Source: Bradyrhizobium archetypum
GTDB taxonomy: Bacteria > Pseudomonadota > Alphaproteobacteria > Rhizobiales > Xanthobacteraceae
NCBI RefSeq assembly: GCF_013114835.1
Contig: NZ_JAAVLW010000007.1
Span: forward strand, 186,001-250,000
Direction of reading: 5' to 3'
Length of the DNA stretch: 64,000 nucleotides
Shown: positions 16,931-25,227 of the stretch, piece after piece
Numbering within the stretch: position 1 is the first letter of the stretch
How the letters are laid out: every line of letters starts with the position of its first letter
Program-made: the position numbers and the translations under genes
Notes under the pieces: model-generated
What the model was told of the DNA's origin: nothing
The model's input: only the letters and a program-made list of their open reading frames with translations
Databases searched by the model: none

Positions 16931-17235
16931 CTAAACTCAGCTATCGGTATCATTGCACCCGCGCCGAAAGTTCCAGGAACCACCGCGGCAGGATCGCGTT
17001 TTTCATTAGAGTTTTATCTAGCCCTCGAACCAAAGCTTGATGGGAGGCGTCGTAAGAAAAAGGTCGAATTGTGGGGATTGAGCGGTGCCCAATAGATGGG
17101 TGCGCCGCACAATGATCAGGCGGTCAACACACAACATTTGGCCTTTATGTCACGCCATCGTGACATATATCATCAACAAGGGACCGAAAGAGTTCCAAAA
17201 ACAGGGATGGCCCTTAGCGGGGCGCGAGGACGAAT
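16931..17235. other. 305-base intergenic stretch with one strong palindrome
   Basis: No protein-like frame. The stretch is AT-richer than its surroundings and holds the palindrome at 17146-17167 described separately, about 70 bases before the hydrolase start. GTTTTATCTAG around 17008 may be part of a promoter, but I cannot define it. Confidence 0.4.
17146..17167. promoter_or_regulatory. Perfect 8-bp-arm palindrome upstream of the hydrolase gene
   Basis: TATGTCAC (17146-17153) and GTGACATA (17160-17167) are exact complements across six bases. The half-site geometry (TGTCAC-N6-GTGACA) is that of a dimeric regulator, e.g. CRP/FNR, GntR or MarR type. The site lies 68 bases before the ATG at 17236. 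No matching regulator gene is adjacent. Confidence 0.5.
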
Positions 17236-18135
17236 ATGAAACGTGGAATTCTCGTTCTGCTTTCACTCTCGGTGCTGGTCGCGGTTGCGTATTTCACCGC
17301 GAGCAAATGGGCGATCCGGCACGAGATGATCGCGTTTCATGATCCCGCGCGCGACAACCGTCTGGTGGCGGTTCACGTTGCGGTTCGCCGCGACAAGGAA
17401 ATGCAGGCCAATGCCGGCTTGATCAAGCTGCCGGTTGCGATCCTAAATCACGGCAACACCGTCAAGAACACTGAATATTCGTTCCTCGAGAACGTGTTCG
17501 CGTGGCGCGGCTATCTCGCGATCAGCCCGCAGCACGACCTGCCGACTGATCCGCCGATGGTGACCAAGGTCGGCGAACCCTATGTCGGCCGCCTGCCGCA
17601 GATTCAGCGCGGCGTGGCCAATATCCATTTCGCCGTCCATGAAATGCAGAAGGTTCAGCCCAACGCCGACTATGAGAAGGTCACGATGGTCGGCCACTCG
17701 ATGGGTGGCGACATCTCGATGTATTTCGCCAAGCAGTATCCCGACGAGATCAAGAAAGTCGTGACGCTGGACAATCTGCGCGTGCCGTTCCTGACCGACG
17801 GCAAGTTCAAGATACTCTCGTTCCGTTCCAAGGATACGCATTTCAAGGCAGACCCCGGCGTCGTGCCTGACGACGAGCAATGCGAACAGGCCGGTATCAC
17901 GGTGGTGAACACCGGCTTCCAGCACAACGATATGCGCGATACCGGGCCTGACGCAGCGAAATCTTCGATCCAGACGATGCTCGACAGATTCCTCCAGGAA
18001 TCCGACAAGAGCGGTGCACTGAAGCCGGTGCCGACCAAGGTGCCGGACGTTCTGAGCAGCAGCCCCGGACCGGTGCCGCTCTCCGTCCCGTTGGCCAGCA
18101 ACCCTGCACCGTCAAACAAGCCGGTCACGAACTAG
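17236..18135 (+). CDS. Membrane-anchored or secreted alpha/beta hydrolase
   Basis: 299 residues. An N-terminal hydrophobic helix (4-22) acts as signal or anchor and places the domain in the periplasm. The nucleophile elbow is GHSMGGD, Ser155, preceded by YEKVTMV. LPVAILNHGNTVKNTEYSFLENVFAWRGYLAISPQHD is the oxyanion-side strand-loop. The catalytic acid is likely Asp178 or a near Asp and the His could be in TGFQHNDM (about 230). The C-terminal 40 residues are Pro/Ser-rich. Ester or amide substrate not deducible. A palindromic site lies 68 bases upstream. Confidence 0.8.
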   Translation: MKRGILVLLSLSVLVAVAYFTASKWAIRHEMIAFHDPARDNRLVAVHVAVRRDKEMQANAGLIKLPVAILNHGNTVKNTEYSFLENVFAWRGYLAISPQHDLPTDPPMVTKVGEPYVGRLPQIQRGVANIHFAVHEMQKVQPNADYEKVTMVGHSMGGDISMYFAKQYPDEIKKVVTLDNLRVPFLTDGKFKILSFRSKDTHFKADPGVVPDDEQCEQAGITVVNTGFQHNDMRDTGPDAAKSSIQTMLDRFLQESDKSGALKPVPTKVPDVLSSSPGPVPLSVPLASNPAPSNKPVTN

Positions 18136-18239
18136 CCGGCCGACGACACCCCGCGCAACTGCCGCAGCGTCCCTATCCGGCGCATTGACCGGCGCGGATC
18201 GCTGTCCCACATAAAGCTTGCTGCTACCTGCGAGCACTT

Positions 18240-19004
18240 ATGGCTGGCGAACCCACTAAACCGAAATCGGCAGGCGAGGTTGCTTCGGCAAAGGCCGAGG
18301 CGCGCAAAGCCGGCCCGTTGCCGCAGACCAAGCCATCGGCGGCGGAGGATATCGCAGCCTTCGTGGCGAAAGCGCGCGCGATGTCGCCTCACGCTCCAGG
18401 CGCCAGGGGAAGGCTGGTGTTTGCGCTCGACGCCACCATGAGCCGGCAGCCGACCTGGGACATGGCCTGTGCGCTGCAGGCCGACATGTTTCGCGAGGCC
18501 GCTTCGCTCGGTAGCCTGGATATAAGGCTGGTCTACTATCGCGGCTTCAACGAATGCCGCGCTACGGGCTGGATCTCAGACTCCGCGCAACTGGCAAGGT
18601 TGATGGGCAAGATCGATTGCCAGGGCGGCGAGACGCAAATCGGCAAGGTGCTGTCGGAGGCAAGGCGCGAGGCGGTGGCGTCCGCCGTTCGTGCCGTCGT
18701 GTTCGTCGGTGACGCCATGGAGGAGTCCGTCGACGATCTCTGTGCCAAGGCGGGCGAACTTGGCCTGCTCAAGGTCCCGGTTTTCATGTTTCAGGAAGGT
18801 CACGATCCCGTCGCCGAACAGGCTTTCCGCGAGATCGCGCGGCTTACCGGTGGCGCATGGTGCAGGTTCGATCCCGGCGCCGCGGCGCAGTTGCGCGAGC
18901 TCTTGCGCGCCGCGGCAGCCTACGCGGCCGGCGGGCGCGACGCGCTGCTGCGGCTGGCGAAAACCACCAGCGGCGCGGCCGCGCTGATCGGCCAGATGAA
19001 GTGA
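18240..19004 (+). CDS. VWA-domain protein, uncharacterised
   Basis: 254 residues. After a low-complexity Ala/Lys/Pro N-terminus (1-50), a von Willebrand A-like fold begins with RLVFALDATMSRQPTW, where DATMS fits a DxTxS metal-ion-dependent site; the last beta strands carry VRAVVFVGDAMEESVDDL and VPVFMFQEGHD. No signal peptide, so it should be cytosolic. It sits 67 bases before a membrane-anchored J-domain gene on the same strand, a pairing I recall from other Rhizobiales. That suggests a chaperone- or AAA-ATPase-linked role, unproven. Confidence 0.8.
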   Translation: MAGEPTKPKSAGEVASAKAEARKAGPLPQTKPSAAEDIAAFVAKARAMSPHAPGARGRLVFALDATMSRQPTWDMACALQADMFREAASLGSLDIRLVYYRGFNECRATGWISDSAQLARLMGKIDCQGGETQIGKVLSEARREAVASAVRAVVFVGDAMEESVDDLCAKAGELGLLKVPVFMFQEGHDPVAEQAFREIARLTGGAWCRFDPGAAAQLRELLRAAAAYAAGGRDALLRLAKTTSGAAALIGQMK

Positions 19005-19071
19005 TTACGACTTTGGTTGCCATGGTGCCGGGCGCCATGCTTTTCGGCGCCGGTGCCGCTATATTAGCGCC

Positions 19072-19797
19072 ATGCCAACCCTGATCGCCGGCGTCGTTGC
19101 CGTTGTCGTTCTGTACCTGCTGCTGCAGATGTTTCGTGCGGCTAACCCGGTTGTGCTCGCGCGCGTGATCAAGATTGTGGGCGGCGTCGTGGCGCTGGCG
19201 GTCGCAGCCTTCACCGGGCTGCGCGGTGAACTGGCGGTTGCAATCCCGCTTGGCATATTCGGCGCTGGTCTGCTCGGCTGGTCGCCGTTTGGAGCGTCGG
19301 GCTTCGGCAATATCGGCGGGATTTTTGGCGGCGGCGCGCAGCGCTCGTCCGGACAGGCCTCGCGCGTCCGCTCGCAGTTTCTGGAGATGACGCTCGATCA
19401 TGACAGCGGCGAACTGTCGGGCCGGATTGTGGACGGGCCGAATGCCGGCCGTTCGCTCGACGAATTCGGCCTGCCGCAATTGATCGCGATGATCCCGGCG
19501 TTCGACGCCGAGAGCGTCGCCTTACTTGAAAGCTATCTTGACCGCCGGTTTCCCGCTTGGCGTCAGAACGCGCAAGGCGATACGGCAGGGGGGCAGCGCC
19601 GCGCGGCGGCGAGCGGAAAAATGACGGACGAGGAGGCCTATCAGATCCTTGGCCTGCAGCCGGGGGCGGGGCGGGACGACATCACCCGGGCGCACCGCAC
19701 CCTGATGAAGAAACTGCATCCCGACCAGGGGGGCTCGACGTATCTCGCTGCCCGCGTAAACGAGGCCAAGGATACCCTTCTTCGCACGCATCTTTAG
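19072..19797 (+). CDS. Membrane-anchored J-domain protein (C-terminal J domain)
   Basis: 241 residues. The N-terminal third is membrane-embedded (about 3-24 and 33-68, LIAGVVAVVVLYLLLQMF). The middle binds nothing I recognise (SRVRSQFLEMTLDHDSGELSG). The C-terminal J domain begins EEAYQILGLQPGAGRDD and contains the HPD motif in LMKKLHPDQGG, so it can stimulate an Hsp70 ATPase. The order, anchor first and J domain last, resembles the Pam18/TIM14-type co-chaperone. The VWA gene at 18240-19004 is its upstream partner. Confidence 0.9.
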   Translation: MPTLIAGVVAVVVLYLLLQMFRAANPVVLARVIKIVGGVVALAVAAFTGLRGELAVAIPLGIFGAGLLGWSPFGASGFGNIGGIFGGGAQRSSGQASRVRSQFLEMTLDHDSGELSGRIVDGPNAGRSLDEFGLPQLIAMIPAFDAESVALLESYLDRRFPAWRQNAQGDTAGGQRRAAASGKMTDEEAYQILGLQPGAGRDDITRAHRTLMKKLHPDQGGSTYLAARVNEAKDTLLRTHL

Positions 19798-20005
19798 CTA
19801 ACTCCGGCTCACGCCACCGACGCTACAAACCGCGAGTTACTTACCTGCCGGTCTCTGGCTGACGCCCCATTTCGCCCGCCGTTTGTCCGGCGCGGTCGAT
19901 CGCTCGTTGCTAGGAACCTAGCCGCAAATTCTTGACGAGAAGTTTTCGTTGGCCGCCCTCAGCGCGATCAGGCGAGAGGCGTCGCAATTGTGTTTGGAAA
20001 ACAAC

Positions 20006-20032
20006 AAAGCCGGCGCTTGCGGCGCCGGCTTT
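20006..20032. terminator. Bidirectional terminator hairpin
   Basis: AAAGCCGGCGC (20006-20016) pairs exactly with GCGCCGGCTTT (20022-20032) around a 5-base loop. The A/T ends make it usable from either strand between the converging J-domain gene and the D,D-carboxypeptidase gene. Confidence 0.75.
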
Positions 20033-20056
20033 GCGAAGTTCGACGACATGTCCGGA

Positions 20057-21931
20057 TCAGTTGCGAACGGTCATGCAGGAAATGTCGGCACGCTTGAGGG
20101 TCTTGCACACCGCTTCGGCCTGATCACGATCGAGACCGGCGAAGCGGGCCCGGTAGAGCGTGCGGTTGTCCTTGGCAACGACCGTCTCCGTAAAGGGATC
20201 GGCCTTGCTGAGCAGGGCGCTGGCCTTGGTGCGGGCGAGGTCGATCCGTTGCTTGGCTTCGCTTTCGCTTTCGAGTGCGCCGACCTGGACGATCCAGCCG
20301 GTGCGAACCACCGCCGGCGCGGCCGGCTTGACGGCGTCGTTCTGTTGCGTGACGTGCGGCCGGGGCGCCGGGTCGGCATAGGCGAGCGCCTGCGCGTGCG
20401 CGGCTTGCGATGGCGCCGGTGCCAGGCTGGAAGCGGGCAGTACGCCGAGCACGCCGTTTCCGGTACCGTGACCGGCCGGCTGCGGTGGCATGGCAGTTCT
20501 GGCGACTTCGGGCTTGGCCTCGGCGGACTTGGCCTCGGCGGGCTTGCTCTCGGCGGGCTTGCTCTCGGCGGCCTTGGCTACAACGGCGCTGGAGGTCTCG
20601 GCGACTTCGGGGCGGGCAGGAATGGCGCTGGTGATCGGCGGAGGCGCTGGCTGCGAGGGGCTGGCGGACGCCAGCTTCATGGGCCCGGCCTTGACCTGAA
20701 CGGTCTTGACCTTGACCGGCTTCATCGGTTCGGCCGAGCCCGGGATTGCGGAGATCGGCTGGGTCTGGATCACGCCGCTGGTCAACGGCGCAGGTTCGGG
20801 CCTGGCTTGCTGCTCGGTCTTGGCGGGCGGCGTGGGCAGGGCGGCGGCTGCTGCTGCCATCAGCGATGGCTTTGCCGGCGCCAGCGAACGAGTCGCGGGC
20901 ATGGCTGCGAGGCCCGGTTCGGACGTGGCGAGAGCGCCGGCGGAGTGAGCCTGTTCGGCCGGACGCGAAGCGTTCGTTTCGGCTCCAGCCACATCGACGG
21001 CGCCATCCGCCGGGTTACGCTCGGTGATCGCGGCGACGGTACGCTTGGTTGCCGCTTTCTCCAGGTTTTCGGCCAGCAGGTTCCGCATGGTGGCGTCGCG
21101 CGAACCGCCGCTGCGGCCGCCCAGCACGACGCCGACGAGGTGGCGGTTGCCGCGGCGCATCGAACTCACGAGGTTGAAGCCGGAGGCGCGGGTGTAGCCG
21201 GTCTTGATGCCATCGACGCCTTCGACATTGCCGAGCAGGCGATTGTGATTGCGGATCGACTGGCCGCGATAGTTGAACACCGTGGTTGCGAAGTAACGGT
21301 AGTAGCGTGGGAAGCGATCCTGGATTGCGCGGCCGAGGGTAGCCTGATCGCGCGCGGTGGTCAGTTGCTCGTCGTTCGGCAGGCCGGACGCATTGCGATA
21401 GGTGGTCTTGCTCATGCCGAGCGCCCGCGCCTTGCGCGTCATCAGCCTGGCGAATTCGGTTTCATCGCCGGCGATGGCTTCGGCGATGACGACGGCGGCG
21501 TCGTTGGCGGAACGCGTTACCAGCCCCTTGATGGCGTCTTCGACCTTCAGCGTTTGGCCCGGACGCAGGCCGAGCTTGGTCGGCGCCTGCTCGGAGGCGT
21601 GCTCGGACACGTCCATTTCGGTGTCGAGTTTCATCTTGCCGGATTCGAGACGCTCGAACAGCAGATAGAGCGTCATGATCTTGGTCAGCGATGCCGGGCG
21701 CCGGATACCGTCGGGATTGTTCGAGGAGAGCACCGCGCCGGAATTGGCGTCGACGATGATCGATGAAAACTGCGGGCTGTAGCTTTCGCGTGCGACGTGA
21801 TGGTGGCGCCGGTGCTTGTAGCGGCGCGCTTCAGCGCTCTCGCTTGAGATCAATATGGCTGTCGTGAAGGTAAGGAGTCCGAGGGCGCACACTCGCAACG
21901 CGCGCGAGGAAGCGAAGGTTGTACGAAGCAT
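20057..21931 (-). CDS. D-alanyl-D-alanine carboxypeptidase with C-terminal SPOR domain
   Basis: 624 residues, exported. Signal peptide about 1-34. The penicillin-binding peptidase S11 domain has the three motifs: SLTK (81-84, Ser81 nucleophile), SAN (141-143) and KTG (243-245). It trims the terminal D-Ala of peptidoglycan stem peptides. A Pro/Ala/Lys-rich linker of about 200 residues contains a short repeat (ESKPAESKPAEAK) coded by 15-bp tandem copies (20513-20572). The C-terminal SPOR domain (about 540-624, WIVQVGALESESEAKQRI) binds denuded septal glycan. Together these indicate a division-site carboxypeptidase. It is longer than E. coli PBP5/6 (about 400) because of linker and SPOR. Confidence 0.95.
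   Translation of the reverse strand: MLRTTFASSRALRVCALGLLTFTTAILISSESAEARRYKHRRHHHVARESYSPQFSSIIVDANSGAVLSSNNPDGIRRPASLTKIMTLYLLFERLESGKMKLDTEMDVSEHASEQAPTKLGLRPGQTLKVEDAIKGLVTRSANDAAVVIAEAIAGDETEFARLMTRKARALGMSKTTYRNASGLPNDEQLTTARDQATLGRAIQDRFPRYYRYFATTVFNYRGQSIRNHNRLLGNVEGVDGIKTGYTRASGFNLVSSMRRGNRHLVGVVLGGRSGGSRDATMRNLLAENLEKAATKRTVAAITERNPADGAVDVAGAETNASRPAEQAHSAGALATSEPGLAAMPATRSLAPAKPSLMAAAAAALPTPPAKTEQQARPEPAPLTSGVIQTQPISAIPGSAEPMKPVKVKTVQVKAGPMKLASASPSQPAPPPITSAIPARPEVAETSSAVVAKAAESKPAESKPAEAKSAEAKPEVARTAMPPQPAGHGTGNGVLGVLPASSLAPAPSQAAHAQALAYADPAPRPHVTQQNDAVKPAAPAVVRTGWIVQVGALESESEAKQRIDLARTKASALLSKADPFTETVVAKDNRTLYRARFAGLDRDQAEAVCKTLKRADISCMTVRN
20513..20572. repeat. 15-bp tandem repeat, four copies, inside the carboxypeptidase gene
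   Basis: Four units beginning CTTG(G/C)C at 20513, 20528, 20543 and 20558 encode, on the minus strand, copies of a five-residue block ((A/S)KPAE-like) in the linker. Because the unit is a multiple of three, changes in copy number would keep the frame and alter only linker length. Confidence 0.8.
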
Positions 21932-22213
21932 TTACTTCCCCGTCCCAATTTCTGTCTTGATCACCGGCTCGTGAGGCAAAATTGTGCCCGCTAGCCAGTG
22001 ATGTTTCGCTGCTCGGAATACCGACCGGGCCATCAGGTGCGGCCCGGTTGGCCGATCAGATTGCTCTTCTAGCTAAGATACTGTTCTCAAACAGCTTTCC
22101 TGCTGTTTGCCGGAAGGCGAGCAAGTCCAGGAATCAGGTTAGGCGGAGCGAGTTTCCAAAAGATTAATTAACCGTTGCGAAAGACCCTGGATTTTTCCGC
22201 TAATTCGCCGTGT

Positions 22214-22228
22214 TTGTGCGGCGCACAA
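22214..22228. promoter_or_regulatory. PhaR-like box 1 upstream of the phasin
   Basis: TTGTGC-GGC-GCACAA is a perfect 6-bp-arm inverted repeat. It fits the TGC-rich TGC(R)N(Y)GCA motif recognised by PhaR, the repressor of polyhydroxybutyrate genes, in related Alphaproteobacteria. It lies just upstream of the -35 element at 22235. Its centre is 30 bp, about three helical turns, from box 2. Confidence 0.65.
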
Positions 22229-22234
22229 TAATTC

Positions 22235-22263
22235 TTGACCTTATTGTGCGGTGCACATATATG
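22235..22263 (+). promoter_or_regulatory. Phasin gene promoter with PhaR-like box 2 in its spacer
   Basis: -35 TTGACC (22235-22240), 17-base spacer, -10 TATATG (22258-22263). Box 2, TTGTGC-GGT-GCACA (22244-22257), fills the spacer, so a bound repressor would block RNA polymerase directly. The predicted leader is about 60 bases to the ATG at 22329. Confidence 0.65.
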
Positions 22264-22328
22264 AAAGGTGTCAGGGGGCCGGGACCTCCCGGCAATCGGT
22301 TTGCACCTGCAGTCTGGGAAAGGACTCC

Positions 22329-22670
22329 ATGATGGTCAAGGTTGAGGACATTCAGAACTACGGCAAAGAGCATCTCGAGACGGTTGCCGCTTCCGCGAGC
22401 AACCTGCAGAGCGGCGTCCAGGCGATCGCGACCGCCTATGGCGAGTACGCCAAGAAGTCGTTCGAAGACACCAAATCGTTTGTTGAAAAGCTCTCCGGCG
22501 TGAAGTCGCTGGACAAGGCGCTCGAGGCGCAGACCGAGTTCGCGCGCTCTTCCTACGAAGCCTTTGTCGCGGAAGCGCAGAAGATTGCGGGTCTCTACAC
22601 CGATCTGGCCAAGCAGACCGTCAAGCCCTACGAGGGCCTGGTCGCGAAGTACAGCTCGGCCGCGCACTAA
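22329..22670 (+). CDS. phaP: Phasin, polyhydroxyalkanoate granule-associated protein
   Basis: 113 residues of the phasin_2 type: almost entirely amphipathic helix, e.g. VEDIQNYGKEHLETVAASAS, TAYGEYAKKSFEDTKSFVEKLSGVKSLDKALEAQTEFARSS in pieces, and YTDLAKQTVKPYEGL. Phasins coat polyhydroxybutyrate granules and control their number and size. A ribosome binding site GGGAAAGGA precedes the start; ATGs at 22329 and 22332 are both possible. Two PhaR-like boxes and a clean promoter sit just upstream, and an intrinsic terminator follows 22 bases after the stop, so this is a compact single-gene unit. Confidence 0.93.
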   Translation: MMVKVEDIQNYGKEHLETVAASASNLQSGVQAIATAYGEYAKKSFEDTKSFVEKLSGVKSLDKALEAQTEFARSSYEAFVAEAQKIAGLYTDLAKQTVKPYEGLVAKYSSAAH

Positions 22671-22692
22671 TATTTCCCAGGTTCCAATAAAC

Positions 22693-22723
22693 AAAAAGCC
22701 CGGCCGTTATGGCCGGGCTTTTT
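22693..22723. terminator. Bidirectional intrinsic terminator after the phasin
   Basis: A 13-bp stem, AAAAAGCCCGGCC (22693-22705) with GGCCGGGCTTTTT (22711-22723), 5-base loop, flanked by A- and T-runs. It ends phaP on the plus strand and the TadG-like gene on the minus strand. Confidence 0.9.
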
Positions 22724-22741
22724 TCGTGAGCTTTTCGCGGG

Positions 22742-24394
22742 CTATTTCGCGACGCGGAGCTTGGAGATTTGCGTGAGGATGTTCTTGAATGCATCCGAAG
22801 TCTGAGTGGCGCTCGTGATCATCTGGAAGCTGCCATCGGGGGTCGCGCACTCCTTCAGCACCTGCGACTGCGGGTCGATCTTATTGATGTTGACCTGAAT
22901 CGTGAACACCGTGACGGGGTGCAATTTATCGTCCTTGATGTTCTGGCAGAGGATCTTCTGACGGGCATCAATGCTCGACGTGGATGAGCTCCAACGGTTT
23001 TGCGTGTTCAGTCCGTCGGACAGCAGGACGATGAAGTCCTGGTAGATATAGTCAGAGTCTTTTGACGGTGCCTTGATAGGGCCGTTCTCCGTACTGAGCG
23101 ATTGCCATCCCCAAGCCAGACCCACCGCCTGGTTGGTATTGCCGTTGGCAGTCATGGCGTTGACCTGGTCCTTGAGAGTTTGCCAGCTATCGCTCATCGG
23201 TGTCACCGTTGAGGCAATGCATTGAGACCACTGTTCCGCATAGAACCGCTTTGACGGGGTCCCGTCGTTGGACGATCCCGGGTCGATGTTCGTCGTGTCG
23301 TTAGGCTGGTCGCGATCGTTGATGCAGCCGGTCCAGGTGCTGTGCGCGGGCCTTGCTGCGGCCGTCGCCGCGGTGTCATCACCACGCCAGAAGTGGCAAA
23401 CCTTGCTTGAGCCACTCCCTGAGCACGTGCACCTGGTCGCGTCGAACGCTCCGCAACTTGCGCTTGAGCCGGTCGTGGTCGTGTAGCAGCCATTGTAGTA
23501 AATATTGGCTTTGCCGGGCCATTTTCCGTTGTCGAGCCCGGGGCAGATGTATCCGTTCGAAGGGATTGTGCTTCTGGTCTGAGCTCCGCTTTGCGTTGCG
23601 GGCCTGTCCATACAGACAAAGCCGTGCGTGTTCCTCGTGAACGGGCAATCCGATCCAGCTTTGGCGGTCTTGAAGTCCGCGTTGATACTGGCGTTTTTGT
23701 CGTTCAGAATCGGAGGCTCAGCTTCCCACTCCGACCAATTGATCCATGACGCATTGACATTAGCGGTGCCGACATTGACGTCTTTCGCAAACGGGATGAT
23801 GGAGATGTAAACGTCGCCGGTCTTCTTCCAGTATTTGGACAGGTCCGTGATCATGTCAGTGGCCGCTTTTTTCATGGCGTCCATCTTGCCGTTCTGATCC
23901 ATCGACCCGGTATTATCCAGCACCATCGCCACGCGCATGCGCTTGCTGCCCCAGGCGGAAGTGGAACTGGTGTTGAAGCCCAGGGTCGGATAACCGACCA
24001 CCCGCATGAAGCCGGTATCGATAGCGCCGGAGCCGTTGACCAGGACCGTCGACCCTTTGCCGGAGTTCTGCGTATAGCTCGCCGTAATCGCGACCGACTT
24101 GGCTTCCGTGTTGGTATAGAGGGCCCTGAAATACGCGTCTGCCTTGTCGCTGATTTGCGAGGCCGTGATGGTGCCCTCGGTCAGGTCCTTGCCTAGCATC
24201 AGGGCGGTCGAGTCAAGGGCGGCCTGCATCGAGGAGCGGGCGCTGCTGGCGCGGGTGTAATCGATAGCTGCCCCGACAAAGGTGATGATCGGGATGACCG
24301 CGATTCCAAAGAGGATCGCAATGTTACCTTCATTGGCGCCGGCGAACCGGCGGGCGGCCGTGCGAATGCGACGGAAAACGACTGTATCGAGCAT
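22742..24394 (-). CDS. TadE/TadG-like pilus-assembly protein with vWA domain and Cys-rich insert
   Basis: About 550 residues. The N-terminal TadE/G module has a hydrophobic helix (GNIAILFGIAVIPIITFVGAAIDYTRA) as in Flp-pilus assembly proteins. From about 150 a vWA domain carries AMVLDNTGSMDQNGKMDAMK (DxTxS metal site) and ends near FQMITSATQTSDAF. An insert of roughly 120 residues between the vWA strands holds about a dozen Cys (SCGAFDATRCTCSGSG, YICPG, NGCYTT), likely disulfides on the periplasmic side. No other tad/cpa gene is in the window. Start: ATG 24394 chosen, but 24427 is in frame. Confidence 0.85.
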   Translation of the reverse strand: MLDTVVFRRIRTAARRFAGANEGNIAILFGIAVIPIITFVGAAIDYTRASSARSSMQAALDSTALMLGKDLTEGTITASQISDKADAYFRALYTNTEAKSVAITASYTQNSGKGSTVLVNGSGAIDTGFMRVVGYPTLGFNTSSTSAWGSKRMRVAMVLDNTGSMDQNGKMDAMKKAATDMITDLSKYWKKTGDVYISIIPFAKDVNVGTANVNASWINWSEWEAEPPILNDKNASINADFKTAKAGSDCPFTRNTHGFVCMDRPATQSGAQTRSTIPSNGYICPGLDNGKWPGKANIYYNGCYTTTTGSSASCGAFDATRCTCSGSGSSKVCHFWRGDDTAATAAARPAHSTWTGCINDRDQPNDTTNIDPGSSNDGTPSKRFYAEQWSQCIASTVTPMSDSWQTLKDQVNAMTANGNTNQAVGLAWGWQSLSTENGPIKAPSKDSDYIYQDFIVLLSDGLNTQNRWSSSTSSIDARQKILCQNIKDDKLHPVTVFTIQVNINKIDPQSQVLKECATPDGSFQMITSATQTSDAFKNILTQISKLRVAK

Positions 24395-24894
24395 GGCTCT
24401 CACCGCAGATGTAATTTCTGCGGGCATTTCCGCCCGGGCCGCTAAATAGGCGGTAAACCGGTTCCACTAAAAACGGGTCAAAGCCTGCGTACCGCCGGAC
24501 CGCCGACCAAAAGCCCCCGGTATCCTCAACGGCGGCTAAACGGGCAGTCGTGTCCTTTGTCAAATCCGACAGAAACGATTAACCTTGCTCCGGAGAGCCG
24601 AGCCGGGAATCGGGCCGGTCGCGGGTCGCGCCAGGGCAGCATCGATGCGCTTGCGGCGGTCCGGCGGCGGACCCATATTCCAGGTGCCGATCCGGCCAAC
24701 GGGTCGGACCGGGAGCGGCGATCTGGAAATGCGTTGCTGGGTGCTCGACGGTGGCTCACGCCAGAGCCGATCGCGAGTGGGCCCGATGCGATATCCGGTC
24801 ACCCCTTTGGAATTCGAACGCCTGAGCCATGTCGCAGCCAACCTTGAAAACTTGTTCGTCCGTGCCGGCAACGTCGTCTGCTTCTGCTCCCCGA
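24395..24894. other. 500-base spacer upstream of clpS, nothing definite seen
   Basis: Frames here overlap each other and lack coding character. If clpS starts at 24829, the last 66 bases are coding. ACCGGT occurs near 24456; no promoter or hairpin with a clear role could be defined. Confidence 0.35.
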
Positions 24895-25227
24895 ATGAGC
24901 AATGGCGAGAACCGCAACACAGGAACCGGCGGGCCGTCGACGTCGGTCATCACCAAGGTCAAACCGAAGACCAAGCGTCCGAACCTCTATCGCGTGCTTA
25001 TTCTGAATGACGACTACACGCCGATGGAATTCGTCGTTCATGTACTGGAGAAGTTCTTCCAGAAGGACGCCGAAGCGGCCACCAAGATCATGCTCCACGT
25101 CCATCACCACGGGATCGGTGAGTGCGGCGTGTTCACGTACGAGATTGCCGAGACCAAGGTGACGCAGGTGATGGATTTCGCGCGCAAGCACCAGCACCCG
25201 CTACAGTGCGTAATGGAAAAGAAATAG
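24895..25227 (+). CDS. clpS: ATP-dependent Clp protease adaptor ClpS
   Basis: 110 residues from the ATG at 24895. The ClpS core is complete: KPKTKRPNLYRVLILNDDYTPMEFVV, HVLEKFFQKDAEAATKIMLHVHHHG and GVFTYEIAETKV. The NDDYTPMEF segment forms the pocket for N-degron residues and binds the ClpA N-domain. The C-terminus KHQHPLQCVMEKK is typical. The frame is also open to an ATG at 24829, adding a Ser/Thr-rich 22 residues; I prefer 24895 because alphaproteobacterial ClpS proteins usually have only about 20-25 residues before TSVIT. clpA follows 277 bases downstream. Confidence 0.95.
   Translation: MSNGENRNTGTGGPSTSVITKVKPKTKRPNLYRVLILNDDYTPMEFVVHVLEKFFQKDAEAATKIMLHVHHHGIGECGVFTYEIAETKVTQVMDFARKHQHPLQCVMEKK

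Larger units (their letters stand above)
21932..22328. other. 397-base spacer between the carboxypeptidase and phasin genes
   Basis: No gene. The right-hand third holds the phasin promoter and two PhaR-like boxes (listed separately). The part near 21932 should contain the carboxypeptidase promoter; I see no strong -35/-10 pair there. A hairpin with AACAGC...GCTGTT near 22089-22108 (AACAGCTTTCCTGCTGTT) is visible but has no T-run. Confidence 0.5.
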
